A stretch of DNA of 64,000 nucleotides from Varroa destructor (lineage: Eukaryota; Arthropoda; Arachnida; Mesostigmata; Varroidae), in NCBI RefSeq assembly GCF_002443255.2, contig NW_019211454.1, forward strand, positions 10,438,248-10,502,247, written 5' to 3'. Below are positions 1 to 23,640 of the stretch, in pieces. Position numbers and translations under genes: made by a program. The notes beneath the pieces are model-generated. The model was not told where the DNA came from. It did no database searches and worked only from the letters and a program-made list of their open reading frames with translations. The first letter of the stretch is position 1; each line of letters begins with the position of its first letter.

Positions 1-3000
1 TTCAGAGAATGTTAACCAAATGAATTTGACCTATGGGCAAGTAATGCATAAGTTCTTTTTGTCTCGATAACCGCTTTTCCATCGTGGCTTAATATGACAA
101 GAACAAATGAATGGTGCAGAATATCACCAGATGCTGCTACTTTTAATAAATACCAGGGGATGATTGTGTACGTAGGATTAGTTATACTGCGGTGTTTCAA
201 GAATTTACGAAGCTCCTCAAACCTACAAAAAACCGCAGAGGAAGAATTGAGGGTTGCCCAAGATAATATCAAAAAAGTGTTCATTGCTGCTAAACAAATG
301 CATACATAGAGGCTAAGAGTATGTTATCATTTCGAGCATAGGCAACATGTACATATATGTATGTATGCTTTTGTATCTTAGATGATGCTAGATAAATCCC
401 TCAGCCGGCCAACTTGCGTTTGTAATCTGTTTACAAATCAAAAAAGGCGGAACCTGATGCTAGTTTTTCGTAAATTAATTTTTTAAAGTCGGTTAAAACA
501 ATAGGAATATCTCAGATTATTATTATCTAATAACTTGCTGTTTCTATCGAAAATGTAGGTTCATTTTTTTTATACTGCAGATCATTGTATCACTGTAATA
601 AGATTTATCAGACATGAGTAGACCATGAAGAAATTTTCCAACCTGTATATTTAGTTAACATAATGAATGAATTAACTGCTTTTCAGTGATATTTCAGCCC
701 TAAAATTATAAACCAATGCACTTAACTATGTTGTAGACACCCTACCATGTGTAGGAATAATACGCAAAACAAAGACTTAACTTACTTTAAAAGTTAAATC
801 TTTGTTCGCTGTTAGAGCAACTGAGCCACCGACTGACGTGTTAGATATAATGAGGTACGGCCCTTGGGGCTGACGTGGTTCCGCGTCCTTTCGTTTACAT
901 GTAGTAATGCTATTTTACATCTATCAAAAGCTGTCCTCCGTAGAAATGACACTCTTGTTTGGCATTTCAGCTCTTGCCTTCTAAATGTGTTGCCGTAGGC
1001 AGGACCGGTCCTAAACTTCAAGTCACGCTGTGTATTTTCGCCCCACAGAAATCAGTCATGTTTCAACTGTTGCATGATTATATGTTCATTCATTAGGTTT
1101 ATCCACCGTCAATCAGCATTTCGGGTGTGCTCCGAGTACTTAACCTATTTATAAAATTAAGAAATTTTATAAGCAATTAGAAGATATGTTTGTCGCTTTA
1201 TTCATCCATGATGCAATACAACTGCATCCGTTCGCAAATCTAGAATAGTGCAAGCCCAAAATCTTGGAAAACTTATCCTTAAGCTCTTTGGATGACATTT
1301 GCCATAAAGGGGCATTGTAAAAAAGCTCTCCTCACTTGAATAATTTAGATGAGACTAATGATTTGTCGCCCTTTTGCTGTATAAAAATCGCTCGTAATGA
1401 ACGTTCGTTCTTCTGTTTGGTCACAATAACATAAGTTACGAATAAAGTTTTTAAAAGATTAGCTATATATTATAATGAACAGATATACACGCCTTTTCTA
1501 CTGTTTACATATATTCGGAGAAATATCCGACTGTGACTATCATTGATTATCTAGTATTGCAAAATTTACTAGTTTACAGTTGTACCTACTTACTGAACAA
1601 CTCTACGATGCGAAGTGGACCAAGCTTTCCATTAAGTACCAGTAAATGAAGTTCATTGGCGCTGCACGAAAGGCGGCGATTGTTAACTTCAACGACAAAT
1701 AACATTGAACCGGGACGGCCTTGGGTGTAGATTCGTAGACGAGCTGGAGCTCGTCTTCACCGAAAAACTAAAACAACCATGCCATTATATTTATAAGGAA
1801 TTATTATATTCGACGGGAGAAAGCCAGCGTTGAGTTTAGTTTACTGGAACAAAAAAAATTAATTTAGAGGACTGTGGACTAGAATTAGAATTTTTTTGAC
1901 GCAAGCAAATTTCGGATTTCTCTATTTAAGAGCCCAATGACCTAATCTAGACATTTTGAGTTTTTATGCTCGATGCTGACGCTAGACATCCCATCAAACT
2001 CATTACAACAACCTAAAAAACCAGCTGACCGAACACAGAAAGAAGACGAGTATTCAAAAATATCTGACTAAAAAAAATAACCAATTTGCAGAGCCAGTCA
2101 AGACGTCTCCAGAGGTCTGATTCATATAAGCGGCGTCTCATCTGATTGGACCCAAATCTGCATCAAAATAAATTTCTCCTCTAAGTGCGGTCTGATTTTC
2201 CATAAATGCCACGAACTGTAGCTGTTTAAAGGCCTTTTAGTATATCAGCCACTGCTTCAGGTCGATGAAGGATTTTCAGGAAGCGTTTTTTGACTTCAAC
2301 TATTTTGACATGATCACCTTTAATTGCTGTTAAAGCTGTTGAATGGTCTTATTAAGTGGAGCATCTACCTAAATTTGATTGCCAACTTTTTCCATATGTA
2401 CATTTCAGGCGTCTATAAAAAAACTTAACTATCAGCAATGAACTGTACGACAGCTTGTAGGGATCCTTATCGATAAGAATCCCTTGACTGAGGAAGTTCA
2501 TTGTTGCAGGAACTCCGCTACTGCCTAATGCATCCATCAGTTACAAGGGAAGGAGACGACGGCTCTCCAACGCTTATCGAAAAACGTGTCGATCCCATGA
2601 TCTAAATACATTGGAATCAGCAATTACTGAAAGGGGACGATAATAGAACGTAATATAAAGTAATTTTACACACAAAAGCTGCTTCTAGTTCAGTAAAATC
2701 AATAGATCGTTTATAACTGTTTGTTTTTTTCTTACACAACTGAAACGAGCTGCAAGCATGTGCAACTTAATACTAACTTCAATGACACTAAGTGTTTGGC
2801 GGTAACAAAGGCTCTTCACGGACCCATCATCATGGTGGGCAATTTTATACTGGAAAAGATGAAACGTGGGAAGTCTGCGCAATAAGCGATTTTTCGTAAA
2901 CGGCAATCGTACTTCACGTTCACGCTTGCATTTCGCTGAGTCGACACCTACACGAAGTAGAGCGTCACCCAGTTCAACTGGGGCAAAATTCAGTTTGAAA

Positions 3001-6000
3001 GCTTTTGCTAAGGCTAGAACATCCTCAGGAAAATAGTATTGTCGGGAAGCCAATATCGCTAAAGCTTCATTTCCACGCCGAAATGTCTGAATCTGAAGCA
3101 AAATCAGCGAGTAAGAGGGACTTTCTCACACAGCCATACGGTATAATACATAGTGCAAATGTAACCATCAATCTGGAATGGTATCAAATGTCTTACTAAT
3201 AAAATAATCAGTCAATAAAATAATGCCGAATACATTGAAAACGGCGTAGACTACCTTCGTTTTACGTTTCATTAGATTACGATTTACTCAAATGTTTCGT
3301 AGAAACATCCGATATTTTGTACCTTGGCGGCGTTCTGGATTATTTTGTCGACGATGATCGCTATAATGTGCGGTGGACATTGGATATTTTATTCCTTCAG
3401 CGACTTCACGGCCTCACCAACGGGTACGCTGTTGAGTAGCAACAACTCCCACTGGGATGGTTCCCATCTAATTAGCGCATGGGAACTGCTCCTCCCTTAA
3501 TCAGGTACTATCAGTTAAGATCTAAAATACCTTTTCTATCTGCTATTATGTTTCAAATCAAGTAGATAGCAGTTCGTTCGTTCATCATGGCCGTTTCATG
3601 CTAATTTTGAGATCGAACAACAGCATGTTTAAAGACTATTCTATAAGTATAGCAGTCTTCAATCTCCTTGCTTGACGAGTTAGACCTGAAAAATTAGTAT
3701 TATTATACGTTGCCTTGGCCGAAACCAACCTGAAAAATATAGGCAATTTAGCATTATTGTCTCCTGCCATGCAGGCATAAAAGGCCTTTTCAATAAAGCT
3801 TGTATTTAGATGTATCGATACACAACCAACGTGGTCCTGCTTGATCCTGATCTCCGACTAACGTGCATGCTGTATGTGCGTCTTGTTAAACTTGTTCTTC
3901 TAAGCTTGCGTAAAACACCGAAGAAGACATTGCTGAGCACCTTCCAAAGGAGTAAGAGATTTGCGTTCACGTGATTTATAGCTGGCTGAATTCTCATAAT
4001 AAAAAAGTTTTTATTAATGCTAGAAGCAGCGATCGGCGATCAAGGCATTCATTTCGCAGATCATCTGTTATATGCGAACATATTTAGAAGAGTTAACACA
4101 AAATTTAAAGGCAGCATGCGTTTCTGTATTGTGAATGGGATGATTTGGTCACGTCCTTAACTGTTCAGGACTCCCCTCACGCAGGCTAAATTAATTCACC
4201 AGTACTATTCTTTGCTCCATTAAAAGAGATATAGAAGAAAGCTTAATCAAAGCTTGGCCTAGTCTTACTATATGACAATACGAGATACAATGCTGCTGAG
4301 CGAAGAATATACACCATTATTTTAAGCAGACTATTGAGTGAACTTTCTTTTCCAGGTAGTTCGTACTCGAATGCGCGAATCAACACAATGATTTATACGG
4401 AACACCAGTTGACTATCGCTGATCGAAATCCAATTAGAGTCGTGGGATTAGCGAGACACCCGCATGCACACCTCGTTGAGTCGACACAAAATCATCTGAA
4501 AATATTTACCGCTCCAGCCATAGTCAGAACTACATACAAAAGTTCCGTATTGCCACTTCTCGAAAAAAGCAAACTAAGGGTTAACTCCTACTCATGACGG
4601 CTTGTCAGACTGTAGGGGCTATATTAGAAATCCTTTAAAAGTAATAAGGGATTCTCAAACCGAAATTTTGTGGATGGTTTTGACCATTAGAAGCGGCTTG
4701 TCCCGTACGACCTAAGTGAGCTCCCGAAGTTCCTCTGGTATCTTCAGACGAGTTTTATTAACATCGAACATTATACCCCCGTTGTATTGTAATACTGTCG
4801 AATATAAGTCGAATCACCCTCGTCAAGTTCGGAAGTGAGCTCAAGGGCCGCCGAAACGACCCGAAATTGCTGTAGCACGATCATTCAAAATTAACTTCAT
4901 TCATAAGTTCAAAATAACATCTGCGACCCAGGGAACCAACTTCAAAATCCAACTGTTCGGATTCGTTTGAAATCACCTAAGTTAAATAAGCCTCTTTTTG
5001 TTTTCACCGAGTACAGTTTAAAGATTCTGGCTTCCATAGACAATCGAAAAACATCAAATGAAGCAAACATCAACATGACTATTCTTTACCGTATTAAAAA
5101 TTCAACCTTGAGTAGGACCTTGAGTCAAACGGTGACAAACGAAATCACTTGATAGACGAAGCAGCATATCTCACAATGTTGGAAATTCCGTAGTGGTTTT
5201 TGAGTGCAAAATCGTTATACATCTTATTGAATCGACGCTCATTTCAACGCTCGCAATGAACGCATTCACTTCCTTAGACTAATTAATGCATGTAGGTTCA
5301 GAAACCCGCTATCTTTTACTTTATTCCGAGTTCCCAGGTATTGTTACTGTACATTGAAGTCACGTGCTAGCGACACCTGAACCGGCTCGATGCAGGCCCA
5401 CATTGCTCTGAGGTAACGATTAGGGACAGTTGCGAATGTATGGATCTGACCGATGACAATCAAAGCAATGAGACTCGCAAGCGCACGTTAAACAACCCAG
5501 AGACCCATTCCACCTTGCGTTGAGTCCCATCTCGTTCAGCTGACCATGGAGAAGTAACTGGCTTTGGCTCGTCCTTTTGCTGGCAAAATTAAAATACTAT
5601 TACGCCTTTGGTGTGTCGCATAGTTATTGCAGTGCACAGATTATTAGTACATTTATATTTAGTCTACTTTACATAAATCCTGTCTATTATGACAAATATA
5701 TAGGACACACTTATTTTGGGTTTCTACATTGCATCATAGCTACCCAGCCAGATACGTCCATTGCATCCAGACCCCCATTTGGACGATGTTTTCCTCGATG
5801 CTGCAAGGGTTCTGTCCTATAAGTACCAGCTATGCAGTACCACCGGCCATGGCAAAGTTTACGGTTAGTATCTTTGAGCCGCTGCTGCTTAACCAGAGCA
5901 GTATTCGAATGCGTGATCAGCTAATTAGCTACAATATGTGCATGTACACTTACGCAAACTGGTCGTAGTAGAAGAATTTTCATTAAAAAAAACTAGGTAG

Positions 6001-8313
6001 AGAAAAAATGTGTATTTAGAGAAAAAAGAACCAGTTAGAGAAACAGACGCGAGCTTTGCTTGCTTTTGTCATACAGAGAATGATTTTAGAGGGAAAACTA
6101 CTTCCGTTTGATGTGCAATAGTATATTTAAATAGATGAGAGATATGCTTAGTATATATACTTCGGGATGCCGCCTAACGTGGCTACCATAAGATATACGA
6201 GTTTTATTGTTGCTATTTAAGCACTGCTTCGGACGGCTCCCTTCCAGCATCGAATAAAGCGTGTCCACGTCATATTTTGAGCCTGGACTACTACGCGTAT
6301 CTAAGACCAGTGGGTGAACGTGTACGCAGTGTCCTATTACGAGGACGTTAAACTTCCACTATGGTAGCACGTAAAACGTTTCCGGTTTTGTGATAGGTAG
6401 TACCTAGTCAATCGGATTCAAGCAGAACATTTTAATACTCGGACGATTTGAAGTTCACTCGCGCAGAGAGGAGTGGCCCGTTCGATGAGTGGGGCCAGGT
6501 CTTTATTGTGTGACAACTTACATTAGGTTGATAGATACGTTACCCCTTCCCACTTCGTTGAAACTTTAGTTGATTACAGAACTTAACCCGCTACGAAGTG
6601 ACGCTCCGAAATAGCACGGCCCTTCCATTTTGGCATCGTGCACGCAAACGTGCACGCGCCAAATCACATCATCATAACTGTCGTAGATATCTATCCGATC
6701 ACCGGCTTCGACATACCCTTTGTATAAATTCATATTTCATAGTTTACTACTCCATTGCCTCCAAACAAATGTCAGAAGAATGTATGTGTGTTTATAGATA
6801 TGGTCTATTGCTTTTGTTATTCCCAAATATATTTGGCAGGTTTGCCAGCTGAATTTTACGCCTCATAGTTATGAACAAAACGAACTTATACTTAGAAAAG
6901 CATAATGATTGCAGTAGACACTTAAAGGAACCAATGACTACAACAGTTTAGCGTCGCGTATATAGACAGTGCTTTATTTCTCGTATCATATAGTCACTTT
7001 AATAGGAAAGAGGACTTTAGAAAAAGAAAATAGATCTTTGGCCAAAATTATGTTTTGTCACACAGAAGTGTGATCACAAGCAGTACCTAAGTTATACTTT
7101 TATTTGAAGCAGAGCAAGAAGCGGCGCTTTATGATTAACAGAATGGAACCGAAGTTATGGTGTCACTCTCACAGGATAATGTCTTACCTCAACAGCCATG
7201 GCTGTGACCCATATTATCGCTATTTTCCTTCTCGTTATCCTTTTTATAATCTTGATCCCTTCGTTTTCTTTGAACGATCCACATAATAAGCTTGCGCCGA
7301 TTCTACAGTTGCAGACGTGTTTGCTTTAAGGTGGCTATCTCTCAAGGATACCATAAGAGAAAACCTACATTGCGAGAAAGGTTAGAAATGATCTAGTAAT
7401 TACGATGGCTGGGACCCACAACGCATAGACCCTAAATAAGCGTATGCAGAGAGTCAATGCCAAATTAACTGCATATATTTGTTAAATTAATTCACTTTTG
7501 ATGATATGCTTGACAAAAAGTATGGTACTGCGCTGGCAACATTTAAAAAAAAAACGGACCAATCTAAATATCTAATTAGTTAGTCTTTTCAATATCAATA
7601 ACACACCCCAAGCAATTTTTTTTCTCACTTAGTCTTTTAGGATATCTGATAGCAGCACATTTAACTTAGAAAATTTATAAGTACTCGGTAAATAAATTGC
7701 TTAGAATTTAGTTTCCTTTTGTTACTTCTTTTTTACTTAATAGCAACTCCATGTTATTCTAATTGTAACTTAAAAGTTCAACTCGAATGAATCAATAGAA
7801 TTTCATATTTCCAATTAAACTATCTCATAAAACGTTCTGGTATAAGAATCAAATTAGGATGCCTTAGAATTTGTTTGACCGAATGTCTGGACTGGAAAAT
7901 TCGTACTTGAATCTTTTCTTCAACCTTTAAAAACCTTTCATTTGTAGTTCAAAAGTTGTACCAAATCGAACATTAAATTACAAATCATCACCCTGGCCAT
8001 TGAGACGAATGCGCAGCATCGAACATTAGCGATAGACTTGCAAGTACACGCAGCTCGGCACTTTCCGCTTTAATATCAGCGTATATAAACGTGAAACGTC
8101 CACACTTTAGTAAGCATGAAGGACCAATATATAAGAAACAGCTTCAAATAACAGGGTTCAGTAATACCCTGCCGGTCCTGAGATACTTATCCATTTGTGA
8201 CCATGGAAGAAAGAAAGGTCGATTCGTTATTCGAAAGGCGAAGAAGAGCAGCGGATAGTGATTTATATAGACATACGTTTTGCTTCATCATATTTATTTG
8301 TATGGCTTTTTTT
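1..8313. other. Intergenic, no confident gene
   Basis: Only short open frames without flanking splice signals or recognisable family motifs are present here. The longest is a 138-codon frame on the minus strand at 2685-3101, described separately. I see no terminal inverted repeats, long tandem repeats or RNA gene. Confidence 0.5.
2685..3101 (-). CDS. Unrecognised 138-codon open frame, doubtful
   Basis: This is the longest open frame in the first 8 kb. The translation is mixed in composition, without low complexity, signal peptide or membrane segment, and has several basic clusters. I recognise no domain. An open frame of this length is near what chance produces in 64 kb of AT-rich sequence, and no strong splice sites or poly(A) signal frame it. 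It could be an exon, a fragment of an unknown transposon, or noise. Confidence 0.15.
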   Translation of the reverse strand: MLQIQTFRRGNEALAILASRQYYFPEDVLALAKAFKLNFAPVELGDALLRVGVDSAKCKREREVRLPFTKNRLLRRLPTFHLFQYKIAHHDDGSVKSLCYRQTLSVIEVSIKLHMLAARFSCVRKKQTVINDLLILLN

Positions 8314-17306
<8,993 letters not shown>

Positions 17307-20300
17307 CGTCAATAAAGTTTAAACAGGCGCTAGCTTCAGTAACGTGCTTATTTGTGATTACCCGTCACCTTCCTCTGTTTACAACTCTGAGCCCTTTAAC
17401 GACTCTTATAAAGCCGCATTTACTACGAGTACGACTCACTTCGTAACATTACACAATATTTTAGGGATTGCTCTACGAGCAATATTCAAAAACGCTAGCA
17501 CATTTTCCATACACCTAGAAGCCTTTCTGATCATTTAGTTTTTTCCTGCTGTTTTTGCAAGTCGCCGACGACTTTTCACAGCTTTGTAATCCAATGCTGA
17601 GCTAAGCGACTATTTAGGCGAAGCACCACGTGCTTATTATACGTAATCAAATTCCAGACAATTAAATTCACACCACTGCCCAAAACTTATAGCACATGTC
17701 ATCAACGTCGTACACTTAGGCTCTATGAAACCTGGCCTGGCTTTTTTCCGCCATTGCACCACTTTGTACAGCGGACACTCAGTGATTGTGAGCACAAGCT
17801 TCTCGTTACGTCTGATAGTGGCCACCTCGAGCCATCGGAGTCAGCGAACTGGGAGCGTCAACTTGGGCGTGTCCGGAATCTTGTCTGAACTATTATATGT
17901 GGGGGTTGTGTCACAACGCTGAACCGCTGCATAGATCGCCCCCACATAGCTGATGCGTGCCCAACTCACGATCGCAGCAGATGAATTTACTATAATATTA
18001 AACCAGTGCATATACACTGTAGCATCTGTGTTACGCAAATGCGCGCGAAGGTGCAGGCGGCTCAGGACAAAGCAGCTGGCCCGCTCATAGTAAGTTGCTC
18101 TTTATCTGAACGGACAGCATGCCAAACGAGCTAGCTATAGTATCATCAATATGGTCAGGCCAGATTGTAGCGGACATTTATTAGCTGCAACGCAGCCACC
18201 TTGTTCTGCTGATAGCGTTGCGGTAAGTAACGCAAATGAGGCACAAACACGGGGTCAGAACGGTCGGACGGGTTTGTGGGCCAGACTTAGCGCTCACATA
18301 TGCCCTTATTTAATAATAATACGATACAAGCTGAATGGCCACACAGCTCGACTGGGGCCATCCTGAGAATTAGGCATAAGGGGTTTACTTGAACTAGATG
18401 AATTGTATCCCTTGAAGCGGGTATTACAGCTTAACGGAACTGCGTGATGTAGCATGACTGAATTATGTGAAACGGCTGCTGCTAAAGTACCAGATTCCTC
18501 AGTGTTGCTACCATTTTTCCTACTTTTGCCGGGACTGCGCCTGGTAGGCCGATGGCCATAAACGGTCGGACGTCGGTTTGAGGCCAGATTGACAGTTCAA
18601 CGTAGCGCCACATCACCAGGAGCGGTTTCACAGTGACCGGCAGCCCACCGATCAACTAGCTTGCCCTATTATTGACCTTACATAGACACTATAATGACAA
18701 TGACAGTATGGAATGCAGCAGTTGATACTTAATAATGTCTATGAATGACTCTAGTGCTTGCAGTAATGAATTGCACAGTGCTTTAAATATTACGTAGCAA
18801 TAGAAATGGCAAAAAAAGAAGCTGGACAGTAGCAATCGTAACATTATTTTAAATTCAGTTAGTGCAAAAGCTGATTGTTAAGTTGCATTGCATTACCCAT
18901 TGCGTTGCCCCGGTTGCGGAGTAACGTTGCCACAGCACGTAATCATCTGTCCTTGGAATTAATAACCGGCCGAGTTTTCTCTTTGAAACATCTCGGGCTA
19001 GAAGGTCGGATTCGCATTAGCGTTGGCCAGCTACTTGTTATACTTACACCAGTTTGCTGTGTCAGTAGTTTTTGTATTTTCTGTTAATCTAACCCCACCG
19101 GCGGGGCGAACTCTACACTTAGCCCACATAAACTAGGCATTATGCCTTGGTTGCGCCAGAATTACTTTTGCCCTTCACATATGAACTACTGCCACCACGA
19201 GAATCCAACTATGAATTATCAAGACAGCTACACAAACTTCCCAGCAGACTATATAATCGCGTGTTGCCAATCACACAGACGCTACTTAGTGAATATACGA
19301 CGACTATATAACTCACCTACCGTGCAATAAGATTGTTGTTGAATGTAAACTTTCGACGAAGCAAAGCGGGTACGGCGCTAGGATAACGAAATGCACGGCT
19401 AAATCCTTGATGGGTGGCCTTCCAAAGCTCCAGCTTCTTCAGTCACTTATTTCGCTTGCTGTTTCCCTTTAGTCCAGTCTCTGAACTTACTGGTGATAAT
19501 TTGTGAGAAACAAGTTGTCTTTGGCGCCACCGGTAGTGAATGTACGCACACAGCATCTAATATCTGTAAATGGATTTTGGTATATGGCGACTTCGTGTTC
19601 TGCGACGCTGCTGATGATCTTCAGCTGTCGAGATATAGGCTGACTTGACATGCGTGCAAGTTGCGCAGCGGAGACAGGTGAACGTAAGGTATCTTTTGGA
19701 TTTCAGCAATTCAATAATACAAACGAAGCTTAATATTAGGGTAATGTTTAATACTGGTCTTTTGTTGAATATTCTATTAGGTTTACCCTGATCTTTCAAA
19801 CCTGACACTTTTACGCTTAAGCAGTGAAAACCGTCGGTTTTATTGATTGATTATAAGCTGAAATAAGGTTTTTATTTTGTCACACCTATGTCACACTTTT
19901 TAGGGCTGTTCAGATTCTTTCATTGGTCAGGTGGTAGTTGACAACGTTTGGAAATTATCGTCGGTGGACAAAGGCCGCATTAACTTTTGCTGTTTATTCA
20001 TCGAGTGCTAAATTTTCATACGAGTTTCGAGTTCGAGTACGCTTCGACTACTAACTGGGCTACAGATTTATGTAGAATTATGACTAGGTAGCTTGACTTC
20101 TTCGTTATTTGCTGGTTACCAACAACCGCGACACCGCCTGACTGACTTTAAGGAACGGAGGGAACGAAGGGACAGACATCAACAGCAAACGTCACACAGG
20201 CACCCAGAGCTCAAACAAGTTCCGCTTCACGGGCTTGCGGCAAGACGAGGTTCTCTTGTCTCACGATGACAACAATTCGATGTCGATCTGTAGTATAACA

Positions 20301-22455
20301 GCATAAGCAATCAACGGCAATCGATGCCGTCGACTGGTGCGCTCCTTCGATCGCCGCTCCAATGCCGACAATGCTGCAGTGGCATTCGCGGCAGCCATTA
20401 GTTAGACGAGACAACGTGAAACGTAGACGTAAATGGTGGGAAAGGTCCTGCTGCCTTCGATCCGGGGAAAGAGACTAAGTAAGCTTGCCCGTCTGCCTGC
20501 CTCTAACAGCGCTGCTACCCTGTCGGCTGGCACACTCCTAAGGACATAATGGCTAAAGGGATAAGGCGCTGCTGCTGCCGCCGCAGGCAGTCCTCGCAAC
20601 TACCGCCGTCACCATTACTGCCAGCTAAAAGAGAACCGCCAAGAGCTGTTAGCTGGCAGCACAGGACGAAACGGCGCGCTCTCACCATAACAACCCCTCC
20701 GCCTTTTTAGTCGTATCGGCCTTTGCACCCGACCGATTTTATATAGCAAACTACTTCCTTCCGCTTGTTTGCGCCAGAAAGGCCACCTCCTTTTACAAGA
20801 CCACGTAGACCTATTATAGAAACAGTGAAAGAAACGATATTTTATGGACAGCCGCGAATAGAAGGTGGTACAAGAATAAAAACGCAGAAAAACTCGACAG
20901 AGCCGCTTGACGCTGACGTGCGTCTGTTGAGTACAGGCAGTGGAGTCTAGAAATAGCCTCAGTTAAGCGCCGAGCGGTTAGCGATACACTAACAGTGGAC
21001 AATGTCTTTGGTCTGTGTTGTCGAACAAAAGAATACGTATGTTCCGTATGGTGCGAAGAAACGAGAGCAGCCGAATGAGCGGCGCCGGCAATAGACATAG
21101 GTCACGATAGGACAGCACAAACAAGTTGCAAACGGTTCGCAATCGATTGTTATTATACTGCGGACTTTCAAAATTATTGAATATAGAAACTTTTTTCTTT
21201 TATGGGACTTTTCGAGTGCCTTTAGTGTTTCTATGAACACAGCTAGGCATATAATACGCATAGAATCCTGGATTTTTTGCAGCTTCTCTTTATCAAGCCC
21301 GGACGAGATCATAAAAAAGCTATTTAACTCTACATTGACGACCGCAAAATGCTCAAACCGAGAGCTTATGTAGACTTTTACCTAGAAGTTGCTCAATGGC
21401 TCGTCACTGGTTATTGTTATACTGGTTATTATTGTTATTGGTCTATCCTGCCATTAGCTGAGAAAATTTTTTGTAGGAATTGAAACCTGTCAGCACGACG
21501 TTCGCTTACAACGGCTTTACTGACTGTCCGGAAGCCGGTTCTAACGTAATATTTTATTAGTATATAACGTAAAGGAAATTTACGTTAAGGAAGTGCACGC
21601 TGGTCAATGGTGACTGTGCGGAGAGTTAACACGAACTTCCCCGAAAGACCGCACAATAAACATCGAATAATTCATAGTCATAGCATAGCAATTGTTGCTA
21701 AACTTAGAGAATATTAACAACTCTAATCGTGTGATTATAATTAGTAACAAAACTCTATAGCCGCGGTATGGCTGCTACGTTGCGTGGGATGTCACTGTAT
21801 CGTGTACACTCGTAGCATCGTATACGATCGAGTGTGTTCCATACAATTATGGCCGCCAAGCAGCAGCGTATCAGACGGGAAGGTAAATACAGCGAAACAG
21901 GAAGTTCAATTTGGGTAAAATACAACGCATATTGGTGCGCATGCGGAATTTCAAAGTCTACGAAGAAGTAAATCGAATCCGTTGGCTTCTGTAACTCCTA
22001 TAGAATAAATAGAATGTCACATATGTTGGCGAATCATGTTGAACCGATTTATTGTTTAGGTCATTTATGACCTTTATCTTTAATTATGAAAAAATTGTAT
22101 GAACCAACTGATATTGGCAAAGAGGGTGTCCAGCCCTTTCTGAGAATCAAGCGTACAATCTAATAGAGCTTAATAATATTTGAGTACTCGTTCTATGATT
22201 GGTACCATGTGTTATCGTAAATCAATTGGCTTCATCTTGGATAATCGAAGAAACAGTGTCCGTTCATGTGAATGCATTTTCTCATATAGAATTTGCAGGA
22301 CTTATTAAGTTGCGCATATATGCTACTATTTAAAACTATAAACATCAATTAATTTTCTCATGGCGAAGGTACACCTAAATAAACAAATTTATCGAATCAA
22401 AACATGTTATTGCTTAATAGTAAAATCTACTAAAGGTCTAAACTTTAACCATTAG
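17307..22455. other. Intergenic; GC-richer island at 20.1-21.1 kb
   Basis: No confident coding exon was found. About 20.1-21.1 kb is richer in G+C than its surroundings and carries GCT/GCC runs (near 20567-20585). It lies about 3 kb upstream of the calcyphosin start, so it could hold that gene's promoter or an untranslated first exon. A TATATA-type string lies near 20739. Two copies of a short similar string occur near 18260 and 18563. Confidence 0.45.
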
Positions 22456-23640
22456 ATTAGAAAAGTTGGAAAAAAGTCCCCGCGTTTTTCAATGAATGGG
22501 AAGCATAACTTTTTATTACTGTGACAATAAATCATTAGGCTATGTATGCTCCGTCATTGTTTACGACTTTCGCCCATCCTTCCACAGAGTGATTAATATA
22601 TGCCGCCCCGTTAGAATACCGCGGGTCCCGCTTTGAAAAAGTTTTCTAACTACGCTTTGAGTGAGGCCATGAGGATTATCGCCCAATCACAACAAAACTA
22701 AGAATCGGCGCAATATCCAGAGCGTATGAAGTATGTAAAACAACTGCTAGTTCGCAGTTCAGGAGCGCGATCTGGACCATGTCTGCCGTATGCGAACTCG
22801 GTTTTTTAGGAGGCAAAATGACCTGTCGGGCCTTTTTCCTTGAATAGCTTAATCGACTCGACGCAGCCGGGTCAAAGGACCGTGCTCATTCGTTCGCAGG
22901 AGACCGTTCTCAGTGTATCAGTGTATCTCCACAGTTCCGCCAAACGCAAAGGATAAACTTTTCTAGATAACTCCGACTCTCTTCTGGAGAGACCTATTTC
23001 TCTCTCCGTTTCATGTTGACGTACGGACAGCTCTTGTCATCAGTGACGTCAATTCCCTGCAAAAATCGATCATTGTGGCCACGTGACGCTAAGCACCGGG
23101 CCAGATACCTATTTGCAATATTAAGCCATAATATTTTGTTCATTAGGTGCTCAAGTTCCAAGTTTCTATTAGACCCAAGGAACTTCACGATCGTCGTATT
23201 GCTGCTAACATCCGCTTTTTGGTCAATTGTCGAGTTATTCGTTCGCCGTCCGCTATCAAAGGTGCCTTCAGATTATGGCCATCAGATTGCCAGAGCGGGG
23301 CATCCTATAAACCCCGAACATCGTTTTCCTTCTTGAGCGAAATCATTCTTGAGCGGTTTCTTTGGCGCTGGTACAATAACCGTAAGTGAGATAAGCGTCC
23401 CGGACTGTGTGGGCAGCGTTTTGGCCTCGATGAGATATAAACTGCAGAAAGCGTCGATATTGTCCTTTCTTTCTCGCTATAACATCAACCTTTGGACGGT
23501 TTTTTCGAGTCGAAATTTCACTCCAAATGCCGTTATACCGTTGCAAAACACTAATAAGGGGCTTTCGGAAATAAACAACAAGTTAAGGTAATTGAAACAT
23601 TAACGTTTTTTAAGCGTGAGAACTTTTCTTTCAGCCTAAT
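22456..23640 (-). mobile_element. Decayed mariner transposon with terminal inverted repeats
   Basis: The element is about 1.18 kb, the normal size for a mariner. Left (22456-22484) and right (23614-23640) ends form an imperfect inverted repeat. The left begins ATTAGAAAAGTTGGAAAAAA and runs into a GTCCCCGCG inner end; the right is its approximate complement, ending in TTTCAGCCTAAT. On the minus strand the fragments GQNAAHTVRDAYLTYG, KLGT..APNEQN, ARCLASRGHNDRFLQG, VTDDKSCPYVNMKRRE, RQVILPPKKPSSHTADMV, ALDIAPILSF, LENFFKAGPAVF and GWAKVVNNDGAYIA occur in transposase order, broken by stops and frameshifts. The terminal stop is at 22535-22537. The subfamily differs from the 11 kb copy, judging by its YVNMKRRE motif. 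Confidence 0.88.
22535..23546 (-). pseudogene. mariner transposase pseudogene
   Basis: The coding remnant needs several frame changes to follow. The first catalytic block is VTDDKSC in place of VTGDEKW, and the second reads ILPPKKPSSH where the family has a DNA/HDN-type sequence, so that Asp appears lost. The C terminus is the best preserved part. Confidence 0.82.
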